Below, one piece after another: positions 15,601 through 25,892 of a stretch of 64,000 nt of DNA (the first letter of the stretch is position 1; each line of letters starts with the position of its first letter). This DNA is from Ascaris suum (Eukaryota; Nematoda; Chromadorea; Rhabditida; Ascarididae). The position numbers and the translations under genes are program-made. The DNA lies in contig CM024174.1 of NCBI GenBank assembly GCA_013433145.1, forward strand, positions 10,731,484 to 10,795,483. The letters are read 5' to 3'. The notes under the pieces were generated by a model. It saw nothing but the letters and a program-made list of their open reading frames with translations, had not been told where the DNA came from and made no database searches.

Positions 15601-18600
15601 AGCAGTTTAAAGGGTTGGTATTACGGAGACTACGCTGACGGCTTCAAAAACTTAACAACTTTTAAAGACATCATTTTCGCCTCTCCACGCTCTAAAACAT
15701 CCAGGAATGATATTTGGCGATGATTATAGCACTTTCGGAATTGTTCCATTTCGATCATCTTAATGACTTCGTCACCGCGGATATAGTAGTTTTCCATTTA
15801 ATATAACACACTTAACACCACGATCACCCATTGATCATCTAACACTTTACCGACGTTTTTGCTGAGCTTAAAATTCGTGCGGCATCAAATTTATGAACTG
15901 TATAAATGGTCATTAAAGTAACGATAATGAGAGATGAATGGCTTTCAACGACTTTCAGGATCCGGCTACAAAGGCGATGGCAAGCCTCAATCAAATATCA
16001 GTGGATTTTCCATTCGTAGTGAGGACTCAACTTACCGAACGGCCTCTATCCATAATTGCTTTTTCTACAGTCTGTTTTTGGCTTATTCTAGCTTGGATGC
16101 TCACGCAGTGTGAAAGGTTAATAGCCTAATTTCACTACTGACTGGCATTAGTCCAGTTCAGCAGAACATCCCAATACGCTCAGAAACCTTTCACCTATGC
16201 TGCGTCTTGGGCAGTTTTGAGTGGATGTCCTTCACAGCTTTAGGTGTTCTGTGCTGCATAGTTCGAGTTATTAGAAATACATGTCTAGTCCTATCCTTGA
16301 AGCTGATGCGGCCTCGAGGAACTGTTAGAGTTTCGGCTGATCGCAAATTTTTATGCACCAACTTTGATTACTGGAGCTTTCCTGAGTCACAAGTTAAAAC
16401 TCTGGCACCTCACATGCATAACACACTGGTCGCGGAACAGGAGGTGCGGCGATCTAGCGCTCTCTTGAACTTCAGATAAAGTGCCGAGAGAACCATTCAA
16501 TTCAAAGCAGCAAAAATTTTTCGAGAAAAGATTATTCAGCCATAAGACTGCCCCTATAGAATTTTTCCTGCTCCCCTCACCCAAATAGGCACTCGTGCTC
16601 ACACAGGCATATGCACGTGCACACGCATGCACACAGATGATACACGTGCGCAGCACACATACCGCATACATACAACGCACATACTCTCAAATATAGATGT
16701 AGGAAAGATGCAGACGCGTTGGTGAAACATTCGATGTTTCATATCTAAATTAGCAGAAAGCGCATCACCAAAAGATACTGCTGCTTGTGCGGTGAGTTTG
16801 AATAAGATTTGTGGGATTGCTATGTTGATAATGTTTCAGATATACTCATTCCGACGATATTGGTAGCAATCGACATATTATTGACTTCATATGGTTCGAG
16901 ATTGTAGTGAGTTTTTTCAAGTTCAAAACAGATGAACGAATCTTTTGCACAGTTAAAGATTTCGACATATTTTGCTATGAAACGCAAAAGTATATCTTCA
17001 AATAAATTTTTAAGGACATCATGCATTTTCAACAAGTTTTGAAATGTGTGCATTCTTCTTTTGTTAATTCTCTGAGAAATTTATGCTCTTTCACACAATA
17101 AATTTGAATAAACTCTAACGCAAATTCAAAACACACAACATGCACGAATTAACATCTCATAATAAGTTATTGTTCATGAGATTTCTCTACCGCTGTGTAT
17201 CTCTTGTAGGATGATTGCCTGAACGTCTGAATTTTTACGGCTGAATGGCTTTACATGTTAAAAATGGCGTAAGAAAAGTGCTTGTCCGATTGCTGATCGT
17301 TTATACTTTCGTTGAAAAGGCACTCGGACATGATATTTGGCATCCATTTTATAAGTACTACAAATCTAGTGAGCAATTTCAGACATTTTTCTCGATCGGG
17401 TATGGTGATGTACAGGTGGAGACTTATTGTGGCAGAGCCCTCGCCATCATCACGGGGATCATTGTAAGGTTTATGGACTTTATATGTTTTGCGAGAGTGC
17501 ATGGTGACCAAATTGCGCACACGAGATTCATTTTAGTTACGGTCTGTCTAGAAACTGAACATATTGAAAGCGAAGATTTGTTCTAGGGTGCGAATTCCTT
17601 CAAAACTCTCCTCTTTTGAGGTTCCATAAAACTCACACTTCAGAGAAATGTCGCTTGTTGAGAGGGGTTACAGAGTCTTCGTTTAGGAAGTAGTGCTCGC
17701 TCTTCTGCAAGGATGCTGCTGCAAAGCGGCAAGCTGGAGCCTGCCGAAAACAGGGCTCTTTTCACGAGCGATTTGTTCAGTGAAAATGTCTTTGAGTTTC
17801 ATATGAACTGTTCCTACCCATCTTCCTTCTTAGAGCCTGTCCCTGCATGTATTGGATTAGAAGACTTTCAGTACAAGGCTAAACTACATCAGCGCCATAG
17901 CTCACAACGATGGTTTCAATAAGGACGACATTCACCATAGCCAACTGTTGCACTAACAATTTCCTATATCTGGTCTGTTTTTGAGTGTTTTGTGATATGC
18001 ACAACGATATATCTCTAGAGTCATTATTCTTGAAGTACAGCTTAATCGATCGCCTATTATTTTTAGATATATGCGACTAATAATCTATTTTTGTTATTAT
18101 TTCTTTCAGTATTTCAAGGTGCATTTAGGGTACATTAATGTCATCGTTGTTGATTGCCCTCGTTGGGCGTCGAATGCAACTATCACTATCGGAAAGGAGA
18201 GTCAACCAAGTGATCGCCGAATCTCAACTCTCCATTCAGTATCTTCCATCACATAATTCTCTTTCCATATGGTAGTAGAAGAGATGCAGCACTTAATTGT
18301 TTATTAGTAAAATTCGGTGTTTACATTTCGATACAAATAAGCAATTCCCTTACGAAATAGCAACTAGAGAATGGGGATTTTGTTTTGTTCACCTCATAAA
18401 ATAGAAGTCAAGTATGCGCTCTTTGAGATTCCAAATTCCAAATTCTCAAGGAAAGCAGTTGTTAATTTCCTATCTAATGGATAAGTGTGCATCATTTTCT
18501 TTATATTTTTATCGTTATTCATTTTTACTTTACTGGACGAATATTAATAACAGTAATAGTAGTAGCAATACGAAAAGACACCACACTAATAATATATTTC

Positions 18601-21600
18601 AAAAAGTAACTAATTAATATTATTTGCACTAATAGCAAAAATATCAATGACTTCGCCAATAACAGCAATCATATCAACGCTTTACGATATAAACAGTCTA
18701 AGTCCGGGCTAAGCCAGCCAGTGTTTCATACCCACAAACCCGAATTGAACTCATTGCCTTTCCACTTACCGCTTAGACTTTCTCTCTCTAATATACTGAA
18801 TTGCATAGCAGATGTTCACTTTCCATCACTTTTTTAAAACCTTAATCAATTCTATTCTGTACTTAATCTGTGATATTTCTTTAGCAATTTCTTTCGAACT
18901 CCACTATGTTGTGCTGTATTTCCTGCGACCGGTTTCCTGTTTAAATCTTCTCTAAAAAATCCGCTCTGCTATCTCTACAAGATCTCCAATTCCGAGAGAA
19001 TGTGGATGGCGCTTTTTTAAAATTGCAGTCAGCATTTTATTGCTTTGGTGCTTTGGTCTACCTTCATATTTTGATCTACCTTCGCGTCGAATGGCACAAT
19101 GGCATACAGTGTATATTTGAGGAGGTAAACACTGCCCCCCAAGAAAGAGAGACAAAAAGAACACCTATAAATTACTTAGGAAAAGAAGGGTGAATAGAAA
19201 AATAGGAAAAATTTGCGCAGAAGTGCGGAGCATACTTCATGGTGCTTTCATCGGGGTGCGGCTGTTGTTATGGAAAAAAAGTAATTCTCCATTATATTAA
19301 ACTAACAACTTTAATTGCAATTTTTTCTGAACACGCTTCTATACATCTAGTAGCTCTATTCTCAATACTCGAGCGAACATCCTGGAAAAATAATTCTAAG
19401 TGGAAAAATTGCAATAGTGGAAAACCAAAAGCTATTGAACTACTAAAGCCTCTCGTTTGACCCCATCCTACTTACCACTCAACCAAATCGTTGCTTGCGT
19501 CGTGAGCACTATTCAAGCGTGCCGGTGACATATTCAAGCGTGTGCCTGTTTCTCTTCCAGTTAGGAACTATTTTCGTGCACAAACATTTAGTACTCAGTA
19601 TTTGCGGTCAAAGATCGAAGAACGCGGCAAAAATGCATATATCCATCATCAGCTCATCAAGTTCTATCCTTTGATAGGAAAATAATGGAAATCCGGAACA
19701 AAAAATACTTTTTCAAGTTTTCCCTGTAACACCCTATTTCAATTGAAAAATTGCGATTTTTCGGAATTTACTTCTCGACCCTTACTGAACCCTGGGAGGG
19801 GGGGGGTATATATATGTTATTGAAAAGATCTTGGCAAGCACACCACAAATCAAGAGACAGTTTACAGCAATATCGAATAGTGACCGAGAACGAAAACCCC
19901 GAAAATCGCAAGAATCGAAATTTTAGAAGTCCTGGATGGTGGAATCAGCTTTCAACTTTCTTCCCAATTGAAATAATTTACACAACATTTGATAGAGCTT
20001 TTAAAGTTCTATTAGAAAAATGACACCACAACTCCCTTGGCCTATCCGTTGGCGAGATAAAAATACGGAAGTATCTAGTATGGTACATCGTAATAGGAAT
20101 TCATATAAATTAATTTTTAAAATGAACAAACTCGATGTCAAGCAATCCAAATGACACACATTATTAAAGAATAGTGTAAAAGTATTAAACATTAGAAGAT
20201 CCTCTCCATTGCACATGTAATGCAAAAATACGAAGGTGGGTCAAACTAGATCAAAATATGGAGGTAGATCAAACTATCAAAGCAGATCGAAATATGGAGG
20301 TAGATCAAAATGGACCAAAATACGAAGGTACATCAAAGAAGATCAAAATCGGAAGCTGGGTGAAAATAGGAGGGAGATCAAACTATCAAAGCAGATAAAA
20401 ATATCATGGTAGATCAGTGTAGATCAAAATATGAAGGCAGTCCGAGTAGATCAGAAGGTAAAGGTAGACCAAAATACGGAGGTAGATCAAAGTAGATCAA
20501 AATGAAAGAAATGATAAGTAGATAAAAGTACCAAAGGAGATCAAAATATGAAGGTAGATGGAAGTGTCAGGGTAGGTGAGACGTGAAGGTCGATCAAAGT
20601 ATCAGAGTAGATAAACACGTGAAGGTAGATCAATATGATCGAAATATCCATATAGGTCAACGCAGATCAAAGTTTAAACGCAGAACAAAGTAAATCAAAA
20701 TGTGAACGTAGATCAAAGTAGATCGAAATGCGAAGGTAGATCAAAATTTGAAGGTAAGTCAGACTATGAAAGCAGATCAAGGTATCGTAGTAGATCAAAA
20801 TGTGAAGGGAAATAAATTATCAGAGTAGATGAAAATGTGAAGGTGGGTCAGTGTGCATCGAAATGTAAGAGTGTATCGCACTGGATCAAAACGTGAACGT
20901 AGTTCAAAGTAGATCAAAATATGAAGGTGGACCAATGTACATGAAAATGTAAAGGTGGATCATAGTAGAGGAAAATGTAAGGTAGATGAAAATATGGGTG
21001 TAGATCAAAGTACGAGAGGATCAAAATGTGAAGGTAAATGAATGTAGGTCAGAATGTAAAGGTGGATCAAACTAATTATGTCTACAGACAGATAAGAATA
21101 ATTTGCAAAAACTCATCAGAATAGCGTTAACGCTTATGCTTACTGAATGGTATGGCATCGAAACATGATGGCTTGAACAACTGGTGAAGACAACGAGATA
21201 GTATTCATAAGGAAAACAGAAGAAACAGCGAAACTAGGATCTTTATATTCTTATATTTTCGTAATGATTTCGTAATAATTCGTAATGATTTGTAAATCAC
21301 TGAACTCTCAATCGATGATATCTTGATTTACTTGACGCTAATATCTCCTGGAATGGTTGCTGCACTATATATTAGAGGTGAATTTCTTACTGATTCTGAT
21401 TAGGGCTTTATAGAAGGCAGATGCAAAAACGATTACAGGTATAAACATTCGGCTGCCCGTGTCCTACAGAGCACGTGGAGGGCATTAAAGCAGAAGCGAT
21501 TGATGAATGTTGAAGTTGGAGGCGCACATCGTCGAGCATTTCTCAGGTTTCGTGCTGAACAGTGCAATCTTCTACGAGCAATTACCGGGTGTGTTATATG

Positions 21601-22790
21601 GTCCTTTTAATAATTTCCTGCTTGTTAACCGCTTATGATTAAAGGCACAATGTTGGATCACTTGTGGGTCGAAGTAAACCGAGTAAAGATTGAGGCAGTT
21701 TTAATACATTCGTGATATGAGGTTCTAACAAATAATGAGATAACATCTAAGAATTTTGATGTCCTATCAAATAATTTCTTTCTTCTGAAACTAAATGCTT
21801 GAGAAAATTTGCAGATGAAGAAGTGAAGATGGGACAAAGGTGGGCTGTAAAGAAATGATGCTTCATTCGCCTACATTAAACTCATAACTTCTCTGCTATT
21901 ATTGAAATTTATTAGGAGAAATTGTTATTGGCACTGAAACTAAGTATAATGGTAATAAATCAATAGAACACTATGCCCGCTAGTTGCCCTAAATTCCATT
22001 ATTTAGTCGGGTCAGCAGCTCAGCTCAATTCTGTATCTGCCAAATATATGGAATATTAGAGAAATGTTTGAATACACACATCATTCTTTCCTGTTGATTC
22101 AATATGAAAACGCACTGCCTGAAAGTATACATAAACATGCACTGGATGGAATGGGCAGAGGAAGATGGCGGGAGGGGGGAGGGGAAGGGTGAACATTTTG
22201 GCTGTCCCAAGAAGCGCTCCTCGCGCAGTTGGGAAAGATGAAGTTATTGCAGCCGACATCTCCCCACTGTTCGCATTCTTCTACGGACTCGCTCCCTTTT
22301 TTGGCATGGACTGCAACCTACACTTTCAAACTCCAAAACGTCCATGTATCCTTTAAATCTTCAAAACCGTAATGTACCTCACGCACGAATATTATGCGAA
22401 CTATGTATGAATGGCAGCAATGAATTGAGTCATCAGACCACCGGTTTTAACACGGTCGCTTACTGGTAAACACAATCTGGAAACGTTATATGGATGCAAT
22501 TTTCAGGATGCTTTCAACACTTCCATGGTCTCCATCGTTTAATTCTTGCTGTGTTGCAAATACAGCTGATAAACGCAACAGGCGCACATAACACGTCGCC
22601 CTTTCCACATTTCAGACATGGAAACACCGGTGATGTGTCGCATTTGCACTCATTCTGCACTAATAGAGGCAATCCAGTGCTCGAACTTTTTTATCCCCAT
22701 GAATATCCCCATTGGATTAGTGGCATAATTTTGACATCATTTTGCAGCAACTCGCTTAATTCTGCTGGAAGGGTGGTACTTCGGAAATTT

Positions 22791-22864
<74 letters not shown>

Positions 22865-24026
22865 GGTGGTCAAGAGGATCTAATCTTAGTTACTTGATGA
22901 AACCGATGCCAAGCGACTTTAGTTTCGATGCGCGAAAGCAACTTCAACTTGTCAAGGACAAATACATGAGCTATGGAAGAAACTTGCTTAAGAGCATATT
23001 AGGTGGTTGCCAGTTTAGAGAATATTGTTTTCAGGTTCCGAAGGGCTCGTTGGAAGCTTCGAATGCGATTGGAATATGAGGATGACTATATTGCTTTCAG
23101 AAGGGTCCATTTTTGCTTATAAATTTATTCATTTCATATTCATCTGCCAGTGTGGTGTTGATTTGAAACTTCAACATTCCCTAAAACAAATGTTGACTAG
23201 GATAGATAATTGATGTCAAAAGTGCTGAAGAATCAACGCCAAGTGAAATGTGTCTTTAGGGTGGGATAAATGAGTGAATATAAATTGGACGAAAAGAAAT
23301 TCGGGAGAGCTTCTTTGATTTAAAAGTTGGAAACGAGATACAAATTCTGCCGTTTATTATACTACTTAAAAGTGAAGTTTTTGAAAAAAGCTTTTAGCCT
23401 CTAAAAATTGACATTTAAGAGCAGTGCCAATGCATTTTCTGCTTATTCTCTTCTGAGCAGAGCCGGTCAGAATAATGACCCTCGAATACATTATGAGTGA
23501 AATTAAATATAATGTCCTGTCTGAACTAATCGCTCACAGTGCAGAAACATTTGGGCTTATATGTTAAGAGAAATGATGTAGACGAACATTCTCTGTATGA
23601 CGAGCGATTGATTTAACTAAGACAATTTATGTTTAGATATAAATTTGAACAAGCGCTTTAAAAACATGAATCTTGATCGAATCTTGATCCCGTAATTTTT
23701 TATAGAGGGAGCGCTATAAAAGTTTTTGCGTAGACCAGATTTTTGTGATTTGGATTTAATTTGAATTTTTGCTTTGAATTTCCCCTTCCACTTCCGTGTC
23801 CAGATACGGGCTAGATATTTTCAAGTAGCAGTTCTCGATCAAAATAGTTTTCCTCTTAAGTTTTATGGTTGTCGAACGGATTGAAAGAATTGAATTGCAG
23901 TCATTTGTGGAGACTCAGGATCGTCTAACGACGGTACGAAGAACACAGGAACGCTTACGTACACAACTAAATATGCTAGCGTTGAGTGTCGATAAACTCA
24001 GCCTAATGCTTACACCACAATTTTGA
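9535..24026 (+). CDS. SK/KCNL-type Ca2+-activated K+ channel, gene-level (spliced, 5' end missing)
   Basis: This split gene encodes a plasma-membrane potassium channel subunit of the small-conductance, calmodulin-gated family (KCNN in vertebrates, kcnl in nematodes). Such channels are tetramers that open when bound calmodulin senses Ca2+ and hyperpolarise excitable cells. Eleven exons give, in family order, S1 (VSDWCLYLALFG), S2 ending VLVYHSIEVK, S3 after NYWRIGVTCERI, S4 (LPMFLRLYIACRYLVLHS), S5 ending MLTQCER, pore helix, filter SIGYGD plus TYCGRALAIITG, S6 (SSLLIALVGRR), a calmodulin-binding helix (YKHSAARVLQSTW) and a C-terminal coiled coil. From S1 to the stop this is about 406 residues. 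Splice phases agree at every junction except pore helix to filter. The cytosolic N-terminus before S1 was not found; it should lie upstream of 9535. Which nematode kcnl paralogue this is cannot be told from the sequence alone, and it is clearly divergent from vertebrate SK channels. Confidence 0.88.
12195..12314 (+). CDS. KCNL exon: S2 segment
   Basis: This exon has 40 codons, phase 0 to phase 0, between acceptor GATTTTGCAG and strong donor AAG|GTAAGT. It encodes a short linker and then a hydrophobic helix ending VLVLVYHSIEVK. That ending matches the SK-family S2 end, which reads LIIVYHAREIQ. It follows the S1 exon in phase after a 2.6-kb intron. Confidence 0.88.
13059..13167 (+). CDS. KCNL exon: S2-S3 linker and S3
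   Basis: This exon has 36 codons plus one base, with acceptor TTTTATGCTTAG in phase 0 and donor CCAG|GTTACT in phase 1. It encodes MGSNYWRIGVTCERIAKLL and then ELTICSICPLPG. The W-R-I-x-x-T-x-E-R-I pattern and the closing P-x-P-G are those of the SK-family S3 block (DWRIAMTYERI ... HPIPG). Confidence 0.88.
13591..13742 (+). CDS. KCNL exon: S3-S4 linker and S4
   Basis: This exon runs from phase 1 to phase 0 and ends CACTTTCAG|GTACTA. It encodes a linker with VEWPLLGVGERL, then VDVLLCLPMFLRLYIACRYL and VLHSVHFQ. It aligns with the SK S4 block ([27 protein letters not shown]). The 5' edge is uncertain: acceptors TTAAAG before 13591 and TATGAG before 13582 keep the same frame. The family's usual F-T-W-T-A-R linker is not conserved. 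Confidence 0.85.
15959..16116 (+). CDS. KCNL exon: S4-S5 linker and S5
   Basis: This exon has 52 codons plus two bases, opening in phase 0 after CTTTCAG. It encodes DPATKAMASLNQISVDFPFV, then the S5 helix, and ends WMLTQCE. Family counterparts are [21 protein letters not shown] and AAWTVRACER. The final split codon is completed as Arg by the next exon, restoring the CER motif. The following intron is only 48 bp. Confidence 0.88.
16165..16222 (+). CDS. KCNL exon: turret and pore helix (3' end uncertain)
   Basis: After acceptor TTCAGCAG in phase 2 the frame reads TSQYAQKPFTYAASWAVLS. It aligns with the residues before the SK selectivity filter (SNFLGAMWLISI), the Trp matching exactly. By homology the exon should end after the Ser codon at 16222, but the next bases are GG, not GT. 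The nearest in-phase canonical donor is after 16213 and would remove three residues (Val-Leu-Ser) from the pore helix. The exon is well supported; its end is not. Confidence 0.7.
16580..16682. repeat. CA-rich simple sequence
   Basis: Interrupted CACA, CACG and CATA dinucleotide repeats in a KCNL intron, between the pore-helix and filter exons. Confidence 0.6.
17383..17463 (+). CDS. KCNL exon: selectivity filter and start of S6
   Basis: This exon has 27 codons, phase 0 to phase 0, with acceptor GCAATTTCAG and donor ATT|GTAAGG. It encodes TFFSIGYGDVQVETYCGRAL and then AIITGII. SIGYGD is the SK-family K+ filter signature, and the following T-Y-C-G ... T-G-I is also family-specific. This exon is the strongest single piece of evidence for the gene's identity. 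Confidence 0.95.
18129..18238 (+). CDS. KCNL exon: S6 and proximal C-terminal helix
   Basis: This exon has 36 codons plus two bases, in phase 0 after GTGCATTTAG. It encodes GTLMSSLLIALVGRRMQLSL and then SERRVNQVIAESQLSI. It aligns without gaps with the SK S6 and the helix after it ([35 protein letters not shown]). The donor CA|GTATCT leaves phase 2, matching the calmodulin-binding exon. Confidence 0.88.
18696..18778. other. tRNA-like / SINE-like fragment in KCNL intron
   Basis: The ends GTCTAAG and CTTAGAC pair perfectly over 7 bp, 83 bases apart, and the minus strand carries GAGTTCAATTCGGG, close to a pol III B box. The B-box-like motif is central rather than near the 3' end, so this is not a normal tRNA; a decayed SINE is possible. 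Confidence 0.25.
19055..19085 (-). repeat. Isolated inverted copy of the GATCAAA repeat
   Basis: The top strand reads GGTCTACCTTCATATTTTGA and then TCTACCTTCG. That is the reverse complement of about one and a half units of the minisatellite starting near 20229. It lies about 1.1 kb upstream of the array in the same intron, so the transcript could fold back on itself. Confidence 0.8.
20229..21075 (+). repeat. Degenerate GATCAAA minisatellite inside KCNL intron
   Basis: About 840 bp are built from imperfect units of roughly 18 to 35 bp. The core reads AGGTAGATCAAAATATGA, with a longer variant carrying a second AGATCAAAGT block. Dozens of GATCAAA or near copies are visible and units differ by several substitutions each, so the array is old. 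It lies wholly within the intron between the S6 exon and the calmodulin-binding exon. No long open frame runs through it. Confidence 0.9.
21439..21588 (+). CDS. KCNL exon: calmodulin-binding region
   Basis: After GATTACAG in phase 2 the exon reads YKHSAARVLQSTWRALKQKR, then LMNVEVGGAHRRAFLRFRAE and QCNLLRAITG. The first part aligns residue for residue with SK calmodulin-binding helix 1 (VKNAAANVLRETW), and HRRAFL matches HQRKFL of helix 2. The middle is poorly conserved. Two donors overlap: after 21588 (phase 2) it can join the terminal exon directly; after 21590 (phase 1) it joins the candidate microexon. Confidence 0.85.
21815..21839 (+). CDS. Candidate 25-nt KCNL microexon
   Basis: A 25-base stretch lies between an excellent acceptor (AAATTTGCAG) and a fair donor (AAAG|GTGGGC). 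Read in phase 1 it gives (Y)EEVKMGQ and leaves phase 2, exactly what the terminal exon needs. EEVKMGQ resembles the SK stretch SVKMEQ that follows calmodulin-binding helix 2. It could be constitutive, alternative or spurious. Confidence 0.45.
21840..23860. other. KCNL last intron, no exon recognised
   Basis: About 2 kb. A somewhat GC-rich patch at 22150-22350 and an open stretch at 22894-23079 were read in all frames without finding the missing SK linker (NDQANTLVDLAKTQ-like). The (AT)n array lies within it. Confidence 0.5.
22793..22859. repeat. (AT)n microsatellite, about 67 bp
   Basis: Perfect AT alternation in the intron before the KCNL terminal exon. Confidence 0.97.
23861..24026 (+). 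CDS. KCNL terminal exon: C-terminal coiled coil and stop
   Basis: The exon has one base completing a codon, 54 codons and TGA, after acceptor CCTCTTAAG. It encodes FMVVERIERIELQSFVETQD and continues as a heptad-patterned helix to SLMLTPQF. SK channels end the same way, with a coiled coil after the calmodulin-binding domain. The roughly 18-residue NDQANTLVDLAKTQ-like linker seen in vertebrate SK was not found, so it is either lost or on another small exon. The gene stops 2.3 kb before the convergent KASH gene. Confidence 0.75.
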
Positions 24027-24087
24027 TATGTACATTTATTCTATTATTATAAACGCTCATATTAAACGCTATCTCCTTAAGAGCTGA

Positions 24088-24093
24088 AATAAA
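24088..24093 (+). terminator. Candidate AATAAA polyadenylation signal for KCNL
   Basis: A canonical AATAAA lies 62 bases after the TGA of the terminal exon, in an A/T-rich stretch. The position fits a nematode 3'UTR. Confidence 0.5.
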
Positions 24094-24410
24094 GAAATAT
24101 TTATTTCATTGCTATGTAACTTCAGCTACTGGGCACAACGCGTCAAGACGTTGAGCAATTCAACAATGCCTAATAGAATTACACCAATATTACATTACAT
24201 TTCATATTTGACGCTCCGAAGTTTTCGAAGGGAAGGGATCATCCTGGTTCTTCACTCTTTCCGGACCATTTGCTCTTCTCAAGTTTCGATTGACTGGCTT
24301 CCGATTTAGCAATTTCCTCTGGCCGAAATCTAACTGCAAGCATTTTGGATGGGTGAAATATGCGGGAAGCATTTCGTCCAATTCCACCAATTATTTCTTC
24401 ACATTTTCCT

Positions 24411-24431
24411 CCCCCCCCCCCCCCCCCCCCC
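24411..24431. repeat. Poly-C run, 21 bases
   Basis: An uninterrupted C homopolymer directly after a TTTTCCT tract, in the intergenic spacer. Confidence 0.97.
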
Positions 24432-25105
24432 TCAAAAAACGTGAAATTTTTTTCAAATCCAGCTGCACTTTGTTATGGTCATTTGCACTATACTTGTGAA
24501 AGACGGGGAAAAAATTAACCGTTTATTCAATATTCAACAGTACTGTACAGAAAGTGATTTGACAATCTATATGGTCAGTGATCAGAGAGCACAAAAGATA
24601 AAGGCAGCGAGAAATGGCGGCTTATTAAACAAATAACTTCATCGCCGATTCCTATGAGTCTCATACGTGTCGGCTTTTAAAAAACAATTCTTATTTTATT
24701 TAGTAATGAAATTTAAAAAAAGATGCATGAGGTTTGTTATTATGCAATGAAAAAGTTAGCAAGTGACCATGTTGCATAACAAAAAAAAAGACGACTGTTG
24801 CTCAGAGTAAGTAGAAAGTGGTGACACGTAAGAGGTCGTTATATATAGTGAATGAATGCATTACGAGTAACAGTCTAGCAGGCATGTACATTTAGGAGCA
24901 TATCATCATAGTTTATCGGTGGCTTCCTAGTTCTAAACCTTCGCCTCCACATTGCATGTGTTAACTATCATGCGCGCTCCCAAATGTGCGCCTAATTGAC
25001 CATTACCTTATGAGGTTTATAATTTTAATAGAGAAATGAACAAACTGCATAAGTTGGCGCTACGTTTCAATATAAGAACGTAAAACAACGTAACCTATCA
25101 ATTGG

Positions 25106-25180
25106 TGGTACCGCTCACTATAAACTTTTATTTCGAAGAACAAAATTCAAAATGAGAAAAAGTAGTAGTGAGCGGTACCA
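25106..25180. repeat. 15-bp inverted repeat (hairpin) in the convergent spacer
   Basis: TGGTACCGCTCACTA at 25106-25120 is exactly complementary to TAGTGAGCGGTACCA at 25166-25180, with a 45-base A/T-rich loop. It could be a hairpin in overlapping 3'UTRs or the ends of a tiny inverted-repeat element. Confidence 0.85.
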
Positions 25181-25886
25181 AACCTGCAAGATGCATGAGA
25201 CAGTTTCTAAGGATGGCCGATTGAATTTTTTCTTCGAATGATGTGAGCAGAAATAAGAGAGACGATATTAAAATCGAAAATTTTTGAGGTAGAAAGGGAT
25301 TGGCAGTGTGCATTCAAATATGCAATCATTGACTGTTCTCAACAGTAAAAGTCCAATGGGATAGATTCGATTACTGCGAGATTGAACAACCTCCCAAGTG
25401 GAATAAAATGACAAAGACTGCAACCGACCACCTCGAACAACGCTCAATTTATAAAAATAACATAATGCCAACATGATACAACAAGCAATAAAGAGGTCCA
25501 GTGTAAATGTGTTTTTAGTGAACGGCTATATCAGGTAATGAAGACAACAAGAACGCCTATTTTTCCATAGGAATCATAGACATAAGAGATGCGCAAAAAA
25601 CATTGAATGTGTTTAACAAATCATCAAGCAACAATTACCTGAAAAAATTCATAGGAAGATAATCTTTATGATACTGTATTGCCTCCATACGTATCGAACG
25701 TCAATTCGGCACGCGTGGCGCAATTGGCAGCATCGGTCACGGGGTGCGCTTTAACAATTGCGTATTTGAGTACAGATAAAATGCTACATTAAGACTAAAT
25801 ACTACAATATTATGTGTTACATGGTATATACACAGAAAGTACCTAATGCGCTCTCCATCTGAGCTTCTTCCAAGCGCTGAGTTTTT

Positions 25887-25892
25887 TTTATT
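25887..25892 (-). terminator. unc-83: Candidate polyadenylation signal for unc-83
   Basis: TTTATT on the top strand (AATAAA on the gene strand), about 420 bases past the KASH stop codon. Other TTTATT copies exist farther on, so the choice is tentative. Confidence 0.3.

Noticed and set aside
17690..17790. Frame with GKLEPAENRALF considered as the S6-distal exon
   Set aside because: KLE resembles the SK motif RKLEL, but the preceding residues are not hydrophobic. The exon at 18129-18238 aligns without gaps and in phase.
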